From JBIOHP01 sp044449065 (GTDB lineage Bacteria; Bacteroidota; Ignavibacteria; UBA10030; SZUA-254), in contig JBIOHP010000008.1 in NCBI GenBank assembly GCA_044449065.1, positions 1 through 64,000 on the forward strand: a stretch of DNA of 64,000 nt, given 5' to 3'. This document shows, in pieces, positions 45,295 through 54,874 of this stretch; the first letter of the stretch is position 1, and every line of letters begins with the position of its first letter. The position numbers and the translations under genes are program-made. Below the pieces are notes generated by a model. The model had not been told where the DNA came from, did no database searches, and worked only from the letters and a program-made list of their open reading frames with translations.

Positions 45295-45711
45295 ATGGAA
45301 AATCTAAAAAACAATTATGAGACAACCGTGATTATCAACGCGGCGCTTGAAGATAATCAGGTTGAATCGATTATAGCAAGAATCCAAGAAACAATTGCAA
45401 AAAATAACGGAGAAATCTCCGCGGTAAATAAGTGGGGGAGGAAACGTCTATCGTATCCCATCAAAAAGAAAAATAATGGATTTTTCGCCAATATTGAATT
45501 TAAATCTACCGGCGATATCGTCAGATTGTTGGAAAGTTCTTATACTCTTGAGGAGCAAATTCTCCGTTTTTTAACAATCAAATTGGATGAAAAAGCTCTT
45601 AAAGCGAAGGCAATGGGACCGGTTCCATTACCCGATATAGCTGCAGATGTTATACCCGAGATAAAAGTTCCATTGAAAGAACCACTTTTCGATGCTGATC
45701 CACCGGCATAG
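45295..45711 (+). CDS. rpsF: Ribosomal protein bS6
   Basis: This 138-residue protein carries YETTVIINAALEDNQVESIIARIQETI, GEISAVNKWGRKRLSYPIKKKNNGFFANIEFK and LEEQILRFLTIKLDEKAL, the full S6 fold. It pairs with S18 on the 30S platform. It is first of rpsF-ssb-rpsR-rplI, a conserved bacterial operon. AGAGGG lies upstream of the ATG. The tail of about 35 residues is longer than in E. coli. Confidence 0.96.
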   Translation: MENLKNNYETTVIINAALEDNQVESIIARIQETIAKNNGEISAVNKWGRKRLSYPIKKKNNGFFANIEFKSTGDIVRLLESSYTLEEQILRFLTIKLDEKALKAKAMGPVPLPDIAADVIPEIKVPLKEPLFDADPPA

Positions 45712-45765
45712 GATACCGATGCGCAAGTTCAGAATGTGATTTGTTGAAGACGACGCGAGAACACG

Positions 45766-46266
45766 ATGGCTGATCTGAAAGTACCCGAACTTAATACTGT
45801 AATGATAGCCGGGAACCTGACGAAAGATCCGGTATTTCGTCATACCACAAATAAAACGCCTGTTGTGAATTTTTCTATAGCCGCCAACAGGAGATATCGC
45901 GATGCGAACAATCAATGGCAAGAAGAGGTTTGCTATGTGGGTGTGGTAGCGTGGAATAAATTAGCGGAAAGTTGTACAAACCGGTTGAAAAAAGGAAGCG
46001 CCGTGTTGATTGACGGTGAACTGCAAAGTCATAATTTTAAAACAGAAGATGGTTACAACAAGAGTGTGATTGAAATAAAAGCGCGGCGAATCCAATTCCT
46101 GAACCGGAAACCAACCGGCGGACCCGAGTTCAACGCGCCGGAAACTCAAACTACCCTGGATGAAGAACCGTTAATTATCGAAGATGATTCGTTTGATAAA
46201 TTTCTCACGAATGAAGAACTCCAATTATTGAATGAGCGTCCCGACGCTCCCCATCAAGAAAAATAA
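45766..46266 (+). CDS. ssb: Single-stranded DNA-binding protein
   Basis: This 166-residue protein has an OB fold: LNTVMIAGNLTKDPVFRHTTNKTPVVNFSIAANRRYRD, EEVCYVGVVAWNKLAESCTNRLKKGSAVLIDGELQSHNF and KARRIQFL. The C-terminus is acidic in part (EEPLIIEDDSFDKF) but ends LLNERPDAPHQEK rather than the DDDIPF-type tip that recruits partner proteins in E. coli; the interaction segment may be the internal acidic stretch. It sits between rpsF and rpsR as in many bacteria. Confidence 0.93.
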   Translation: MADLKVPELNTVMIAGNLTKDPVFRHTTNKTPVVNFSIAANRRYRDANNQWQEEVCYVGVVAWNKLAESCTNRLKKGSAVLIDGELQSHNFKTEDGYNKSVIEIKARRIQFLNRKPTGGPEFNAPETQTTLDEEPLIIEDDSFDKFLTNEELQLLNERPDAPHQEK

Positions 46267-46274
46267 GGACAACA

Positions 46275-46514
46275 ATGGCAAAACAAGATCAACAACTAAA
46301 AAAACGTAGAACCTGTCGTTTTTGCGATAATAAAGAAATTTATATCGATTATAAAGATGAAAAACGGTTATCAAGGTTCGTCTCGGAACAAGGGAAAATA
46401 ATTCCTAAGCGAATCACCGGCACTTGCGCGAAGCATCAACGGCAACTGGTTCAGGCGATCAAACGAGCGAGGCATCTTGCCCTCATTCCGTATGTATCCG
46501 ACGCAATTCGTTAA
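46275..46514 (+). CDS. rpsR: Ribosomal protein bS18
   Basis: This 79-residue protein has RTCRFCDNKEIYIDYKDEKRLSRFVSEQGKIIPKRITGTCAKHQRQLVQAIKRARHLALIPYV, the S18 signature. The Cys residues (CRFC and TCAKH) are those of the zinc-binding form. It starts 8 bases after ssb with AAGGA upstream. Confidence 0.97.
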   Translation: MAKQDQQLKKRRTCRFCDNKEIYIDYKDEKRLSRFVSEQGKIIPKRITGTCAKHQRQLVQAIKRARHLALIPYVSDAIR

Positions 46515-46538
46515 TTACCTCATCCCAAAGGAGATTTT

Positions 46539-46982
46539 ATGAAGATAATATTAAGACAAGATTACGATACTTTAGGAAAAATGGGCGAGGTCGTTGACGT
46601 CAACAACGGCTACGCGAGAAATTATCTCATCCCGAAACGCATCGGTTATCAGGCAACCCCCGGTAATCTGCGGACTCTGGAAGAGGAGAAAAAAGCGCAT
46701 CTTTCCCGCCAGCAAAAAGAACTGGCAACGGCAAAAAAACTGGCTGAAGAACTTGAGAAAGTCTCCATCACTCTGCCTATGAAAGTTGGCGAGGATGATA
46801 AGCTTTATGGCGCTGTCACCAACCAGATGGTAGCGGATGCACTGAAAGAAAAAGGATATACAATAGATAAACGATCTTTAGAGATTGAAGATTCAATTAA
46901 AGCGCTCGGTATCTACACGGTGAATGTCCATCTTCATGCCGGCGTCGATGGAAAATTGAAAATATGGGTTGTACGAGAATAA
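46539..46982 (+). CDS. rplI: Ribosomal protein bL9
   Basis: This 147-residue protein begins MKIILRQDYDTLGKMGEVVDVNNGYARNYLIPKRIGYQAT, the L9 N-terminal rRNA-binding domain. A long connecting helix (about 41-75) and the C-terminal domain VGEDDKLYGAVTNQMVADALKEKGY follow. It has a strong AAAGGAG SD. It is the last gene of the operon and a terminator follows within 3 bases. Confidence 0.97.
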   Translation: MKIILRQDYDTLGKMGEVVDVNNGYARNYLIPKRIGYQATPGNLRTLEEEKKAHLSRQQKELATAKKLAEELEKVSITLPMKVGEDDKLYGAVTNQMVADALKEKGYTIDKRSLEIEDSIKALGIYTVNVHLHAGVDGKLKIWVVRE

Positions 46983-46984
46983 AT

Positions 46985-47018
46985 GAATCCCCGGATTTAT
47001 CCGGGATTCTTATTCTTC
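46985..47018 (+). terminator. Intrinsic terminator of the rpsF-rplI operon
   Basis: GAATCCCCGGAT (46985-46996) pairs with ATCCGGGATTC (46999-47009) with one bulged C and a two-base loop; TTATTCTT follows. Confidence 0.8.
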
Positions 47019-47103
47019 GTTAAATTCGCAACTAAATATTTGGTAATTATGTTGTTCTATTTGAGGATTCGATGATAGACAATCGAAAATTATAGGAAAC
47101 GGA

Positions 47104-47838
47104 TTGGAAAACGTTAATATAGTAACAGCTTTTATCTTCGGTGTAATTTCATTTATCTCACCCTGCGTCCTGCCGATTGTTCCCGGATATATTTCTTTCA
47201 TATCAGGCGTATCGTTTGAAGAAATGAATGACGGCGTAAGCTGGAAAAATGCCCGGAAACGCGTTCTCGCCAATTCACTATTTTTTGTACTCGGTTTTTC
47301 CGTTGTTTTTATCATGATGGGCGCCTCCGCGAGCGCAATCGGTCAATTTCTCCGCGAGCAGTTACGGATTATCAGCAAGGTTGCCGGAGTTCTGATTTTC
47401 ATATTCGGGCTACATATGGCTGGCATTTTCAAAATAGGTTTTTTGAATTACGAAAAACGATTTCATTCTTCCGCCAAACCTATCGGATTCCTAGGTTCCT
47501 TTCTTGTCGGATTAGCTTTTGCGTTTGGATGGACGCCCTGTATCGGACCTATTCTCGCAGGTATCCTAACCATCGCTGCTCAACAATCCACAGTTGGTAA
47601 AGGTATTATCCTCCTTGCCTTTTATTCCGCCGGCTTAGGTATTCCGTTTTTTCTTACCGGGATGAGTATTACAGCTTTTTATAAAGTGTTCAACAAATTC
47701 AAGATGCACCTCCATAAAGTTGAAATTGTTGGCGGTGTTCTTTTGATGGGGGTTGGCATCCTGATTTTTACAAATTATTTAACCATTATTTCCGGCTATC
47801 TATCGAAATGGTTCCCGTTTTTGAACAGCCTGGGATGA
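47104..47838 (+). CDS. ccdA: CcdA-type cytochrome c biogenesis / thiol-disulfide transmembrane protein
   Basis: This 244-residue protein has six hydrophobic helices. The two redox cysteines lie in ISPCVLPIVPGYISFISG (helix 1) and GWTPCIGPILAGILT (helix 4), the hallmark of the short DsbD/CcdA family. It carries electrons from cytoplasmic thioredoxin across the membrane to periplasmic thiol proteins. The start is a TTG at 47104 with GGAAACGGA just upstream; no ATG lies nearby in frame. It precedes korA by 31 bases, but the functions are not obviously linked. Confidence 0.9.
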   Translation: MENVNIVTAFIFGVISFISPCVLPIVPGYISFISGVSFEEMNDGVSWKNARKRVLANSLFFVLGFSVVFIMMGASASAIGQFLREQLRIISKVAGVLIFIFGLHMAGIFKIGFLNYEKRFHSSAKPIGFLGSFLVGLAFAFGWTPCIGPILAGILTIAAQQSTVGKGIILLAFYSAGLGIPFFLTGMSITAFYKVFNKFKMHLHKVEIVGGVLLMGVGILIFTNYLTIISGYLSKWFPFLNSLG

Positions 47839-47869
47839 CTTCTAAACAATTCAATATACTGTGACAATT

Positions 47870-49696
47870 ATGGCAAAGACTTTAAAAAATTTAGACGATG
47901 TAACGATTCGATTCGCCGGTGATTCCGGCGATGGCATGCAATTAACCGGTATGCAATTTACAAGCACAACTGCCTTGTTGGGCAATGACTTGAGCACATT
48001 GCCCGATTATCCGGCAGAAATCCGAGCCCCTGCAGGTACCCTCTTCGGGGTGAGCGGTTTCCAGATACATTTCGGTTCTACAGAAATTAATACCCCGGGC
48101 GATATGTGCGATGTGCTTATCGCAATGAATCCCGCAGCGCTTAAAGTAAATCTGCGAAATTTAAAAAGCAGCGGAATCATTGTAGCGAATTCGGATGGCT
48201 TTGGCGATAAAAATTTAAAATTGGCAGGGTATGCAACCAACCCCCTTGAAGATGGATCTCTTTCCAAATATCGGCTGTATTCAGTTCCGATTACAAAATT
48301 AACTTCCACCGCGTTGGATGATCTCAATCTCGGGACCAAAATTGTTGATCGTTCAAAGAACTTTTTCGCGCTGGGTATAATGTACTGGATGTATACTCGA
48401 CCGATGGAACCGACGATTCATTGGATTAAGGATAAATTCAAGAAGGATCCAACCCTGATTGAAGCGAATATGCGGGTGCTCAATGCTGGTTATGCGTTCG
48501 GTGAAACGACCGAAATGTTCGGTATACGATATGAAGTTAAGCCCGCGGCTTTAAGTCCCGGCACTTATCGAAGTATTACCGGTAATGAAGCTACGGCTTG
48601 GGGATTGATTGCCGCTTCCGTTAAATCAGGACTCGATCTCTTTCTTGGCAGCTATCCTATTACCCCAGCGAGCGATATTTTACACGAATTATCGAAGCAT
48701 AAAAATTTCCGCGTGAAAACATTTCAGGCGGAAGATGAAATCGCGGGCGTCACGAGCGCAATCGGCGCATCGTATGGCGGTTCTCTTGCGTGTACCACGA
48801 CAAGCGGACCCGGAATGGCGCTCAAAACAGAAGCTCTCGGTCTGGGCGTTATGCTGGAGCTTCCGCTGGTTGTTGTCAACGTTCAACGCGGCGGACCAAG
48901 CACAGGTTTACCGACAAAAACAGAACAAGCAGATCTCCTGCAGGCGGTGTATGGCAGAAACGGTGAAGCGCCCATACCGGTGATATCCGCCAACACGCCG
49001 GCTGATTGCTTTGATACCGTATTTGAGGCGGCACGCATAGCAATAAAATTTATGACGCCAGTTATTTGTTTAACTGACGGTTATTTGGCAAATGGAGCCG
49101 AACCCTGGTTATTACCCAATGTTGACGCCTTGCCTGATATATCACCATCGTTCACCACGAAAGCCGAGGGATTTCATCCATACTCCAGAGATGAAAAGAC
49201 ACTCGCGCGTCCGTGGGCAATTCCCGGTACACCCGGTTTAGAACATAGAATTGGCGGCTTAGAGAAGCTGCATATAACCGGAAATGTGAGTTATGACCCG
49301 GAAAATCATGAGTTCATGATTCGAATGAGACAGGCAAAAATTGATCGGGTAGCGGAATTTATCCCGCTTGCGCAAGTTGAGGGCGATCCTAAAGGCGATC
49401 TGCTCGTTATTGGTTGGGGCGGAACTTATGGCGCCATCCGTACGGCAGTCGAGAATAAACGGAAGGAAGGTAAGCGAGTTTCGCATCTGCATTTGAAATA
49501 TATCCACCCGTTCCAGAAAAACGTCGGCGAAATACTCTATAATTTTAAGAATATTCTGATTCCGGAGTTAAATCTGGGACAACTTTCGAAGTTGATCCGC
49601 ATGAAATACCTGGTACCGACAGAATCCCTGAATAAGATTCAGGGATTGCCGTTCAAAGCCATTGAGATCGAGAAAAAAATAGATGAGATGCTATAA
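47870..49696 (+). CDS. korA: 2-oxoacid:ferredoxin oxidoreductase, fused gamma-alpha subunit (KorA type)
   Basis: This 608-residue protein has an N-terminal gamma domain (DVTIRFAGDSGDGMQLTGMQF to about residue 195). The alpha (pyrimidine-binding) domain has LFLGSYPITPASDILHELSK, FQAEDEIAGVTSAIGASYGG, TTTSGPGMALKTEALGL and NVQRGGPSTGLPTKTEQADL. This gamma-alpha fusion with a separate beta gene is the two-subunit KorAB form. It converts 2-oxoglutarate (or another 2-oxoacid) and CoA to acyl-CoA and reduced ferredoxin; the exact substrate cannot be told. The ATG at 47870 is preferred over a GTG nine bases upstream. korB follows after 50 bases. Confidence 0.93.
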   Translation: MAKTLKNLDDVTIRFAGDSGDGMQLTGMQFTSTTALLGNDLSTLPDYPAEIRAPAGTLFGVSGFQIHFGSTEINTPGDMCDVLIAMNPAALKVNLRNLKSSGIIVANSDGFGDKNLKLAGYATNPLEDGSLSKYRLYSVPITKLTSTALDDLNLGTKIVDRSKNFFALGIMYWMYTRPMEPTIHWIKDKFKKDPTLIEANMRVLNAGYAFGETTEMFGIRYEVKPAALSPGTYRSITGNEATAWGLIAASVKSGLDLFLGSYPITPASDILHELSKHKNFRVKTFQAEDEIAGVTSAIGASYGGSLACTTTSGPGMALKTEALGLGVMLELPLVVVNVQRGGPSTGLPTKTEQADLLQAVYGRNGEAPIPVISANTPADCFDTVFEAARIAIKFMTPVICLTDGYLANGAEPWLLPNVDALPDISPSFTTKAEGFHPYSRDEKTLARPWAIPGTPGLEHRIGGLEKLHITGNVSYDPENHEFMIRMRQAKIDRVAEFIPLAQVEGDPKGDLLVIGWGGTYGAIRTAVENKRKEGKRVSHLHLKYIHPFQKNVGEILYNFKNILIPELNLGQLSKLIRMKYLVPTESLNKIQGLPFKAIEIEKKIDEML

Positions 49697-49746
49697 TCCA
49701 TTGAAAAAGTATGATTTTGACACGATTAATTTTATAGGAAAAGATT

Positions 49747-50796
49747 ATGAACTTAGTTGAAGAAATATTAAAAGATATCCCATCGGTTCCGGCGCAGAAA
49801 TATTCATCGAAAGATTTTCAATCTGATCAAGATGTTCGCTGGTGTCCCGGTTGCGGAGATTATTCAATTCTTGCGCAAGTACAGCGTGTTATGCCTGAGT
49901 TAAATATTCCCAGACACAAGATAGTGTTTGTTTCGGGAATTGGATGCTCAAGTCGATTTCCTTACTACATGAATACGTATGGATTCCACAGCATTCATGG
50001 CAGAGCCGCCGCGATAGCATCGGGATTAAAAATCGCGCGCCCCGATCTCTCTGTATGGGTTGCAACTGGAGACGGAGATGGATTAAGCATAGGTGGAAAT
50101 CATTTTATCCATATTTGTAGAAGGAATGTGGACGTCAAAATACTCCTTTTTAATAATCAAATTTACGGCTTGACAAAAGGACAATATTCTCCGACGTCTG
50201 AATTCGGAAAAATAACAAAATCAACTCCCTATGGCAACGTTGATCATCCTTTCAGCCCGTTGCTCGTTGCGCTCGGCGCCGAGGCCTCATTTGTTGCCCG
50301 GACTCTTGACCGGGATGCTAAGCATATGCAATCGGTTATTCGTAGAGCCGCAGATCACCACGGCACCGCGTTTACTGAAATCTATCAAAATTGCAATGTG
50401 TTCAACGATGGAGCATTCTATGCATTGACGGAAAAAGATACAAAAGATGATAACGTTCTTTTCCTTGAACACGGTAAGCCAATGATCTTTGGTAAAAACA
50501 AAGAAAAAGGATTGCGTCTGGATGGATTCACTCCTCAAGTTGTGTCGTTGACCGACGGAAAATATTCCTCAGATAATTTAATAGTCCATAACGAAAAAGA
50601 TACCATGTTGTCATTCATCATCGCCAAGATGTCCAGTTTGCCCAATTTACCGCGCCCGGTCGGGGTGGTGTATGCGGTAGAGCGGCAACTCTATGCTACC
50701 GAAATGGAAAAACAAATTAACTCCGCGATCCAGAAAGAGGGCATTGGCGACCTTAAGAAACTGTTGTTACAGGGTGAAACCTGGACAATTCAATAA
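49747..50796 (+). CDS. korB: 2-oxoacid:ferredoxin oxidoreductase beta subunit (KorB type)
   Basis: This 349-residue protein binds thiamine diphosphate and a 4Fe-4S cluster: RWCPGCGDYSILAQVQ, GIGCSSRFPYYMNTYGFHSIHGRAAAIASGLK and the TPP motif GDGDGLSIGGNHFIHICRRNVDVKILLFNN. It partners the preceding gamma-alpha subunit. The reaction is reversible, so it can work in an oxidative or reductive TCA cycle. A good intrinsic terminator closes the transcript. Confidence 0.94.
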   Translation: MNLVEEILKDIPSVPAQKYSSKDFQSDQDVRWCPGCGDYSILAQVQRVMPELNIPRHKIVFVSGIGCSSRFPYYMNTYGFHSIHGRAAAIASGLKIARPDLSVWVATGDGDGLSIGGNHFIHICRRNVDVKILLFNNQIYGLTKGQYSPTSEFGKITKSTPYGNVDHPFSPLLVALGAEASFVARTLDRDAKHMQSVIRRAADHHGTAFTEIYQNCNVFNDGAFYALTEKDTKDDNVLFLEHGKPMIFGKNKEKGLRLDGFTPQVVSLTDGKYSSDNLIVHNEKDTMLSFIIAKMSSLPNLPRPVGVVYAVERQLYATEMEKQINSAIQKEGIGDLKKLLLQGETWTIQ

Positions 50797-50811
50797 ATTG
50801 AACATATAACC

Positions 50812-50849
50812 AAGCCCCCATGATTTTCATTTATGGGGGCTTTTTTTTT
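50812..50849 (+). terminator. Intrinsic terminator after korB
   Basis: AAGCCCCCATGA pairs with TTATGGGGGCTT around a small loop (50812-50842) and runs into nine Ts (to 50849). It is a textbook hairpin plus T-run and a strong end to the korAB transcript. Confidence 0.92.
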
Positions 50850-50861
50850 ATATTAACTACT

Positions 50862-51857
50862 ATGGAAATCTATTTAGACGAGCTTAAAACAGTCATTAAC
50901 CGCAATACCTCATTCATTCTGACAACGCACGTGAATCCTGATGGTGACGGGATCGGTTCCGAGCTTGCCCTATGTCATTTTTTACGAAAACTTTCAAAAC
51001 GTGCAGAAATAATCAATTATAGTGAAACTCCGTCGTATTTCAACTGGATGGACCCTTCGCATGATATCGCAGTTTTTAAGCGAGAGCTTCATGGACAAAA
51101 AATTCAGGATACGGAAGTTATCTTCATTCTTGATACCAACCAACCGGATAGACTGCGGACTATGCAGCCCGATGTTGAAAAAAGCAAAGCGATAAAAATT
51201 ATTATCGATCACCATCTCGAGCCCCATTCCTTCGCTCAATATACTTATATCAATCCAGATGTAGCATCTACCGGCGAAATAATATACAAAGTATTAATGA
51301 AGCATGGAGAGAACGTAATCGATCAACAAATTGCACGATGGCTTTACGCCGCGATTATGACCGATACCGGATCGTTTCGTTATCCACGAACTGTTTCCGA
51401 AACGTATCGTATTGCCGCTAATCTCTTAGAACGCGGAGCAGATCCCACGGAAATATACGCGAATGTGTACGAGACTTTTTCGCTCGGGAGAATGCGATTG
51501 CTTGGCGAAGTTCTTGATTCGATGAAAACAGAGTACGATGGTAAACTCGCTTATATAGTAGCCCGGCAAGCATGGTTTAAAAAAACCGGAACTTCCGAAA
51601 TCGATACAGATAATTTTACCATTTATCCTATGAGTATCAAGGGCGTGGTCGTTGGGATTCTCTTCAACGAATTACCTGATGGCGTGAAGCTCAGTTTTAG
51701 ATCCAAAGGGAGGATTCCCATTAATGAATTAGCAAAGGAATTTGGCGGAAACGGACATTTAAACGCAGCCGGAGCGAGAGTAGCAAATGTCTCGTTGGAC
51801 GGAATGATCCGGAAGGTCATTGGCAGCGCAGAAAAGTATCTAAATGGAAAGATGTAG
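50862..51857 (+). CDS. DHH/DHHA1 phosphoesterase (NrnA-like oligoribonuclease/pAp phosphatase)
   Basis: This 331-residue protein begins MEIYLDELKTVI. Motifs are LTTHVNPDGDGIGSELAL, FILDTNQPDRL, KIIIDHHLEPH (the DHH box), AAIMTDTGSFRYP and the DHHA1 GGNGHLNAAGAR. NrnA homologues degrade nanoRNA and 3'-phosphoadenosine 5'-phosphate; c-di-AMP-linked GdpP proteins have extra domains absent here. The ATG at 50862 is chosen since an earlier in-frame ATG at 50820 lies inside the terminator of korB. Confidence 0.92.
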   Translation: MEIYLDELKTVINRNTSFILTTHVNPDGDGIGSELALCHFLRKLSKRAEIINYSETPSYFNWMDPSHDIAVFKRELHGQKIQDTEVIFILDTNQPDRLRTMQPDVEKSKAIKIIIDHHLEPHSFAQYTYINPDVASTGEIIYKVLMKHGENVIDQQIARWLYAAIMTDTGSFRYPRTVSETYRIAANLLERGADPTEIYANVYETFSLGRMRLLGEVLDSMKTEYDGKLAYIVARQAWFKKTGTSEIDTDNFTIYPMSIKGVVVGILFNELPDGVKLSFRSKGRIPINELAKEFGGNGHLNAAGARVANVSLDGMIRKVIGSAEKYLNGKM

Positions 51858-51907
51858 GAAGTTTTTTTGAATTAATACTTATCTAATAATTAATTGTCAA
51901 ACACAAT

Positions 51908-53422
51908 ATGAAATTATCATTCGAAAACAGAGCCCTCAAGTCTGTTAAGGCGGACGCCCTCGTTCTTTTTACCGGGGAAGGAAAAGATGTTTTTACTCCG
52001 GGCATCACCCGGGCAAAAAAATTAATCGGGAATAAATTAGATAACATTATTGAGTTGGAACAATTTAAAGGAAAGGAGGGAGAATTACTTTCGATCTATA
52101 CCGACGGCAAGAACTCGACTCCGAGGATTATTCTTCTTGGTCTGGGCGAGGTTAAGAAACTCACTCTGGAACAGTACCGGCGGGCGGGAGCTGCTGTTAT
52201 GAAAAAGGTTTCCGGGAAGAATGTTCAGCATCTCGTTTTTGATCTCGATGGCGCTCTTCTTAAGAATGGACCATCCGATCACGCGGAAATCGTGCGGGCA
52301 ATCGCAGAAGGGGCGATACTCGCTCACTATAAGTTTGATAAATATTTTACGGAAAAGAAAGATCGGATAAAGAGTATTCAGCATCTCATGTTTGTCAGTG
52401 AATCCGACGAGCACACCAAACAAATCAAGAAAGCGCTGAATACCACAAAAATTATTTGTGAGGCGGTGTATTTAGCTCGGGATCTGGAAAACGCCCCGGG
52501 AAATGAAATCTATCCGGATACGCTTGCACTTGCCGCTCGTTCATCTGCCTCCAAATACGGATACCGTAGTGAAATATGGGAGAAGAAGAAAATCGAGAAA
52601 GAAGGTTTTGGAGGATTGCTTGGCGTGAATTCCGGCAGCACACATCCTCCGCGATTTATTATCCTCGAATATAACAAAGGGGCAACGAACCTGGATACCG
52701 TGGTTCTTGTGGGAAAGGGCGTTACCTTCGATTCCGGCGGCATCTCTATAAAGCCGGCATCCGGTATGAGCGAGATGAAGATGGATATGTCCGGAGGCGC
52801 TGCGGTTATTGGAACACTCGAAGCTGCTGCGCGTCTAAATCTTCCAATCCACATTATCGGTTTAATTCCAACGACAGAAAACCTCCTCAGCGGTTCAGCC
52901 ATGCGTCCCGGAGATATTATCAAACATTATGGAGGGAAAACATCCGAAGTCGATAATACGGACGCCGAGGGGAGATTGATTTTGGCGGATGCTCTCGCAT
53001 ATGCGTCGACGTATAAGCCGAAAGCGGTAATCGATCTTGCTACGTTGACCGGAGCATGCGTTGTGGCGCTGGGTTCCCATGCTGCCGGGATGATGGGGAA
53101 TGACAGCGTTTTAATGGCAGCATTAAAATTGGCGGGAGAAAAAACATATGAACGTGTATGGGAGCTGCCCCTTTTCGATGAATATGAAAAACAAATCAAG
53201 AGCGATATCGCCGATGTTAAAAATATCGGCGGTAGGTGGGGGGGAGCTATCACCGCAGGCATGTTTCTGAAAAAATTTATCGGCGATTATAAGTGGATTC
53301 ATCTCGATATCGCCGGCACTGCCATTCTTGAGGAGGAGTTTCCCTATGCGCCGAAAGGCGGATCAGGGTATGGCATTCGGCTCTTGATCGAATTTTTTAA
53401 TCATTGGCCCAAGAATGTTTAA
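51908..53422 (+). CDS. pepA: Leucyl aminopeptidase (M17 family)
   Basis: This 504-residue protein has a variable N-terminal domain and the M17 catalytic domain: VLVGKGVTFDSGGISIKPASGMSEMKMDMSGGAAVIG (metal-binding Lys and Asp), NTDAEGRLILADALAYAS (family signature) and ATLTGACVVALG. It releases N-terminal residues from peptides using two metal ions. Its stop overlaps the start of the following GWxTD gene by 8 bases, suggesting translational coupling. Confidence 0.95.
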   Translation: MKLSFENRALKSVKADALVLFTGEGKDVFTPGITRAKKLIGNKLDNIIELEQFKGKEGELLSIYTDGKNSTPRIILLGLGEVKKLTLEQYRRAGAAVMKKVSGKNVQHLVFDLDGALLKNGPSDHAEIVRAIAEGAILAHYKFDKYFTEKKDRIKSIQHLMFVSESDEHTKQIKKALNTTKIICEAVYLARDLENAPGNEIYPDTLALAARSSASKYGYRSEIWEKKKIEKEGFGGLLGVNSGSTHPPRFIILEYNKGATNLDTVVLVGKGVTFDSGGISIKPASGMSEMKMDMSGGAAVIGTLEAAARLNLPIHIIGLIPTTENLLSGSAMRPGDIIKHYGGKTSEVDNTDAEGRLILADALAYASTYKPKAVIDLATLTGACVVALGSHAAGMMGNDSVLMAALKLAGEKTYERVWELPLFDEYEKQIKSDIADVKNIGGRWGGAITAGMFLKKFIGDYKWIHLDIAGTAILEEEFPYAPKGGSGYGIRLLIEFFNHWPKNV

Positions 53423-54839
53423 GGCGCTGATCGTTTCGAACATTACTCAACTCTTTCTTAATCATCGGCGGAGGTATTGGTTTATTCCCGCGTTCTTGTG
53501 TTTGATTCTTACCGCGGGAGCATTCGCACAATTGCGCGGTAGAAATCCTGAACGAGAGACCGGCAGCATGGGAACCCAATTAATTTATTTTGAACCTGTG
53601 AATTTATTCGGTGATACCAACAATGTCAGCCGTCTGGATATTCTCTATCGTATCTCCTACGATTATTTTATCTTTGTGCGCGATACAACTGAAAATCCCA
53701 ACTATCCATTTATCGGGCGCGGGGATTTAGTTGTCGATCTCCTCGATAGTACCGGAACGTCCGTTGCACGGAAAATTATTCACAAACAATTAGGGATTCA
53801 AGAGCAACGAACGATTAATTCGGAGAAGGCGTTCGTCCAGGGTATTATCTCATTTCAACTCAACCCGGGACTCTATTCGCTGGTGACCGAATTGACGGAT
53901 AAAGAATCGAACAGGCGGTATTTTAACGATAAATTAAAAGTAAATGTTAAAAATTTCTCCCTCTCAAGATTATCCTTGTCGGATTTTATTTTGACCGATA
54001 TCTTTGACATGAAAAATGACAGCGTCCAATTCTCGCCCTTAAATCTTAGTGGAGATGTTCCCTTCGGAAAAAATTTTAATGTTTATGTTGAATTGCCGCT
54101 GAATCAAACCACTGACTCGCTTAGCATAATTTCGCGATTGAAGCGGATATTGCCCGATGGATCGTATGAACAGTTCTTTATACAGGATACAATCGGGAAA
54201 GAAAATTTCTTTTCCTCGGCAAAACTTGAAATGACGGATGGCGAACACGAAGCGAGGTATCGGCTGGTGAAAACATCTCACAACGGTTATTTAGGGGTGC
54301 GCATAAAAGTCAAAGGCGATACTTTAGAGGAAGGCGAGTATGAATTGTCTGTAATTTGTAAAACTCCCACGTTCGCTGATTCGCTGATAAAAAGATTCCA
54401 AATCCGCTGGTTTGATTCACCGGCGTCTCTTCGCCAACCGGAAATCGTCTTGCGTGTGATGGAGTACGTTATGAATGACACGGAATATTCCCATTATAAA
54501 AGCGCGAATAAAACAGAAAAAATAAAATTATTCAAAGATTATTGGAAGCACCGTGATCCCATGCCGCAAACGGCATATAACGAAGCCCTCGCAGAATATT
54601 TCCGAAGAGTAGATTACACTATCACTGCTTTTTCCACCCTAAATAACAGAGATGGATATCGATGGGATCGCGGAAAAGCATACATAATTTACGGGTCACC
54701 CGGAAAAATAGAACGAAATTTAACTGGTAATTCAACGGCACAAGAAATATGGTATTACCCGGGACTTCACAAGAAACTTGTATTTGAAGACCATGCGCAT
54801 AAAAGTGAATATCGTTTACTCACTATCGAAAGTTATTAA
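53415..54839 (+). CDS. Second GWxTD-domain exported protein (variant motif)
   Basis: This 474-residue protein has an N-terminal signal or anchor segment at about residues 20-40 (RYWFIPAFLCLILTAGAFAQ). A long beta-rich region follows (residues 45-330). The C-terminal GWxTD-type domain (about 355-474) reads IKLFKDYWKHRDPMPQTAYNEALAEYFRRVDY, then DGYRWDRGKAYIIYGSPGKIERN, and the ending SEYRLLTIESY. The GWxTD signature itself is GYRWD here. It overlaps pepA by 8 bases and is 35 bases from pdxA. It is a paralogue of the protein at 13001; role unknown. Confidence 0.82.
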   Translation: MFKALIVSNITQLFLNHRRRYWFIPAFLCLILTAGAFAQLRGRNPERETGSMGTQLIYFEPVNLFGDTNNVSRLDILYRISYDYFIFVRDTTENPNYPFIGRGDLVVDLLDSTGTSVARKIIHKQLGIQEQRTINSEKAFVQGIISFQLNPGLYSLVTELTDKESNRRYFNDKLKVNVKNFSLSRLSLSDFILTDIFDMKNDSVQFSPLNLSGDVPFGKNFNVYVELPLNQTTDSLSIISRLKRILPDGSYEQFFIQDTIGKENFFSSAKLEMTDGEHEARYRLVKTSHNGYLGVRIKVKGDTLEEGEYELSVICKTPTFADSLIKRFQIRWFDSPASLRQPEIVLRVMEYVMNDTEYSHYKSANKTEKIKLFKDYWKHRDPMPQTAYNEALAEYFRRVDYTITAFSTLNNRDGYRWDRGKAYIIYGSPGKIERNLTGNSTAQEIWYYPGLHKKLVFEDHAHKSEYRLLTIESY

Positions 54840-54874
54840 TTGCCAACGCATGTGAAATATCTTACGCAAGTCGT